In this document: positions 13,629 to 14,199 of the stretch, piece by piece | Numbering within the stretch: position 1 is the stretch's first letter | Layout of the letters: each line of letters begins with the position of its first letter | Source of the DNA: Gemmatimonadota bacterium | GTDB taxonomy: Bacteria; Gemmatimonadota; Gemmatimonadetes; Longimicrobiales; Gaopeijiaceae | Direction of reading: 5' to 3' | NCBI GenBank assembly: GCA_016209995.1 | Contig: JACQVC010000554.1 | Location: 1-14,199 of the forward strand | DNA: 14,199 nucleotides | The notes under the pieces: generated by a model | What the model was told of the DNA's origin: nothing | What the model saw: only the letters and a program-made list of their open reading frames with translations | Database searches by the model: none | Program-made: the position numbers and the translations under genes

Positions 13629-13657
13629 GCATGTCTTGAACACACCGAGGGAGCATC

Positions 13658-14199
13658 ATGAAGAACTACATAGCGGGCAAGTGGATCGACAAAGCGGAGA
13701 AGATCGAGGTTCTGAACCCCTACGACGGGTCGATCATCGACATGGTACCCAAGGCGGACTCGCAGGACGTGGAGCGAGCCCTCGCCTCGGCCGTGCGCGG
13801 CGCCGCGGTGATGGCCTCGTTGTCCGCCTATGAGCGCTACGAGATCCTGCACCGCGCGGCGTACATGCTTCAGGACCGCCAGGAGGAATTCGGCCGCCTG
13901 ATCACGCTGGCGGCGGGTAAGGTGATTGCCGAGGGGCGCGCCGAGGCGGCGCGCGCGGTTCAGACGCTGATGCTCTCGGCGGAGGAGGCGAAGCGCATCG
14001 GTGGTGAAACGCTGCCGATGGATGCGGCGCCCGGCGCAGCGGGCAAGTTCGGGCTGACGATTCGCGTGCCGTGCGGTGTCGTGCTGGCCATCTCACCGTT
14101 CAACTTCCCGCTCAACCTGGTGTGCCACAAAGTCGGGCCGGCGCTGGCGGCCGGAAACTCCGTCATCGTGAAGCCTGCCTCCGATACGCCCCTTTCGGC
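13658..14199 (+). CDS. NAD(P)-dependent aldehyde dehydrogenase, N-terminal part
   Basis: 180 residues, open to the right window edge. Start [24 protein letters not shown] with GAGGGAG 4-5 nt ahead of the ATG. Family features seen: NPYDG N-terminal strand, [10 protein letters not shown], and the Rossmann-side motif [17 protein letters not shown] followed by [18 protein letters not shown] (the KPAS lysine binds NADP/NAD). The catalytic Cys and Glu lie beyond the window. Sequence style is closest to lactaldehyde- or non-phosphorylating glyceraldehyde-3-phosphate dehydrogenase-like members, but the substrate cannot be fixed. It is divergent from the his operon, sharing a 151-bp control region with it. 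Confidence 0.92.
   Translation, partial: MKNYIAGKWIDKAEKIEVLNPYDGSIIDMVPKADSQDVERALASAVRGAAVMASLSAYERYEILHRAAYMLQDRQEEFGRLITLAAGKVIAEGRAEAARAVQTLMLSAEEAKRIGGETLPMDAAPGAAGKFGLTIRVPCGVVLAISPFNFPLNLVCHKVGPALAAGNSVIVKPASDTPLS

Noticed and set aside
13423..13659. A 78-residue minus-strand ORF containing the His run
   Set aside because: The first two thirds overlap the aldehyde dehydrogenase start and the his promoter and look random; only the last 27 codons fit a leader peptide.
1..14199. CRISPR array, tRNA or rRNA genes
   Set aside because: No regularly spaced identical repeats and no cloverleaf or rRNA core sequence was recognised by eye; the only repeats are the two dispersed intergenic types.

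Overview
This window is high-GC chromosomal DNA from a diderm (Gram-negative-type) bacterium. It holds the C-terminus of a probable outer-membrane barrel, a periplasm-type lytic transglycosylase and a Tat-like signal. Gene style and the type of intergenic repeats would fit an uncultured Gemmatimonadota-like lineage, but this is a low-confidence guess from pattern memory. Nearly everything between 329 and 13506 is on the minus strand; the exceptions are the ridA-like gene (6099-6719), the last codons of a barrel protein at the left edge (1-204) and an aldehyde dehydrogenase running off the right edge (13658-14199).

Left part (1-1934). A complete IS110-family element (304-1783 by my reconstruction) sits between the barrel-protein tail and a small proline-rich ORF. 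Its ends abut the two halves of one copy of a short intergenic repeat. Removing the element and one CT dinucleotide rebuilds a 34-nt repeat that matches a second, intact copy at 6727-6760 at 30 of 34 positions. The 231 nt between the left IS end and the transposase start is the expected place for an IS110 bridge RNA.

Middle part (1752-6719). Reading leftwards on the minus strand: a half-size ABC exporter, a DUF350 membrane protein, a secreted lytic transglycosylase, a palindromic repeat, a trypsin-like HtrA-type protease with no visible signal peptide, and a 60-codon ORF translationally coupled to it. A RidA-like protein with a twin-arginine N-terminus is transcribed divergently from the ABC exporter and convergently with the his operon.

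Right part (6716-13542). A compact histidine operon runs hisG-hisD-hisC-hisH-hisA-hisB-hisF-hisIE and covers all steps except histidinol-phosphate phosphatase. Five of the seven junctions are 4-nt ATGA/GTGA overlaps or very short gaps; hisD-hisC and hisC-hisH have gaps of about 30 nt. Upstream lies a textbook attenuator: a 27-codon leader peptide with five consecutive His codons, an antiterminator pairing, and a 10-bp GC-rich terminator followed by six U. The probable promoter puts the transcription start at the leader's GTG, so the leader peptide may be translated from a leaderless mRNA. The last hisIE codons are written in the same repeat that the IS110 element targeted next to the barrel gene.

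No tRNA, rRNA or CRISPR array was seen. I see no wholly new system; the most noteworthy items are the his attenuator with its probably leaderless leader, the IS110 insertion into an intergenic repeat, and repeat-encoded protein tails.
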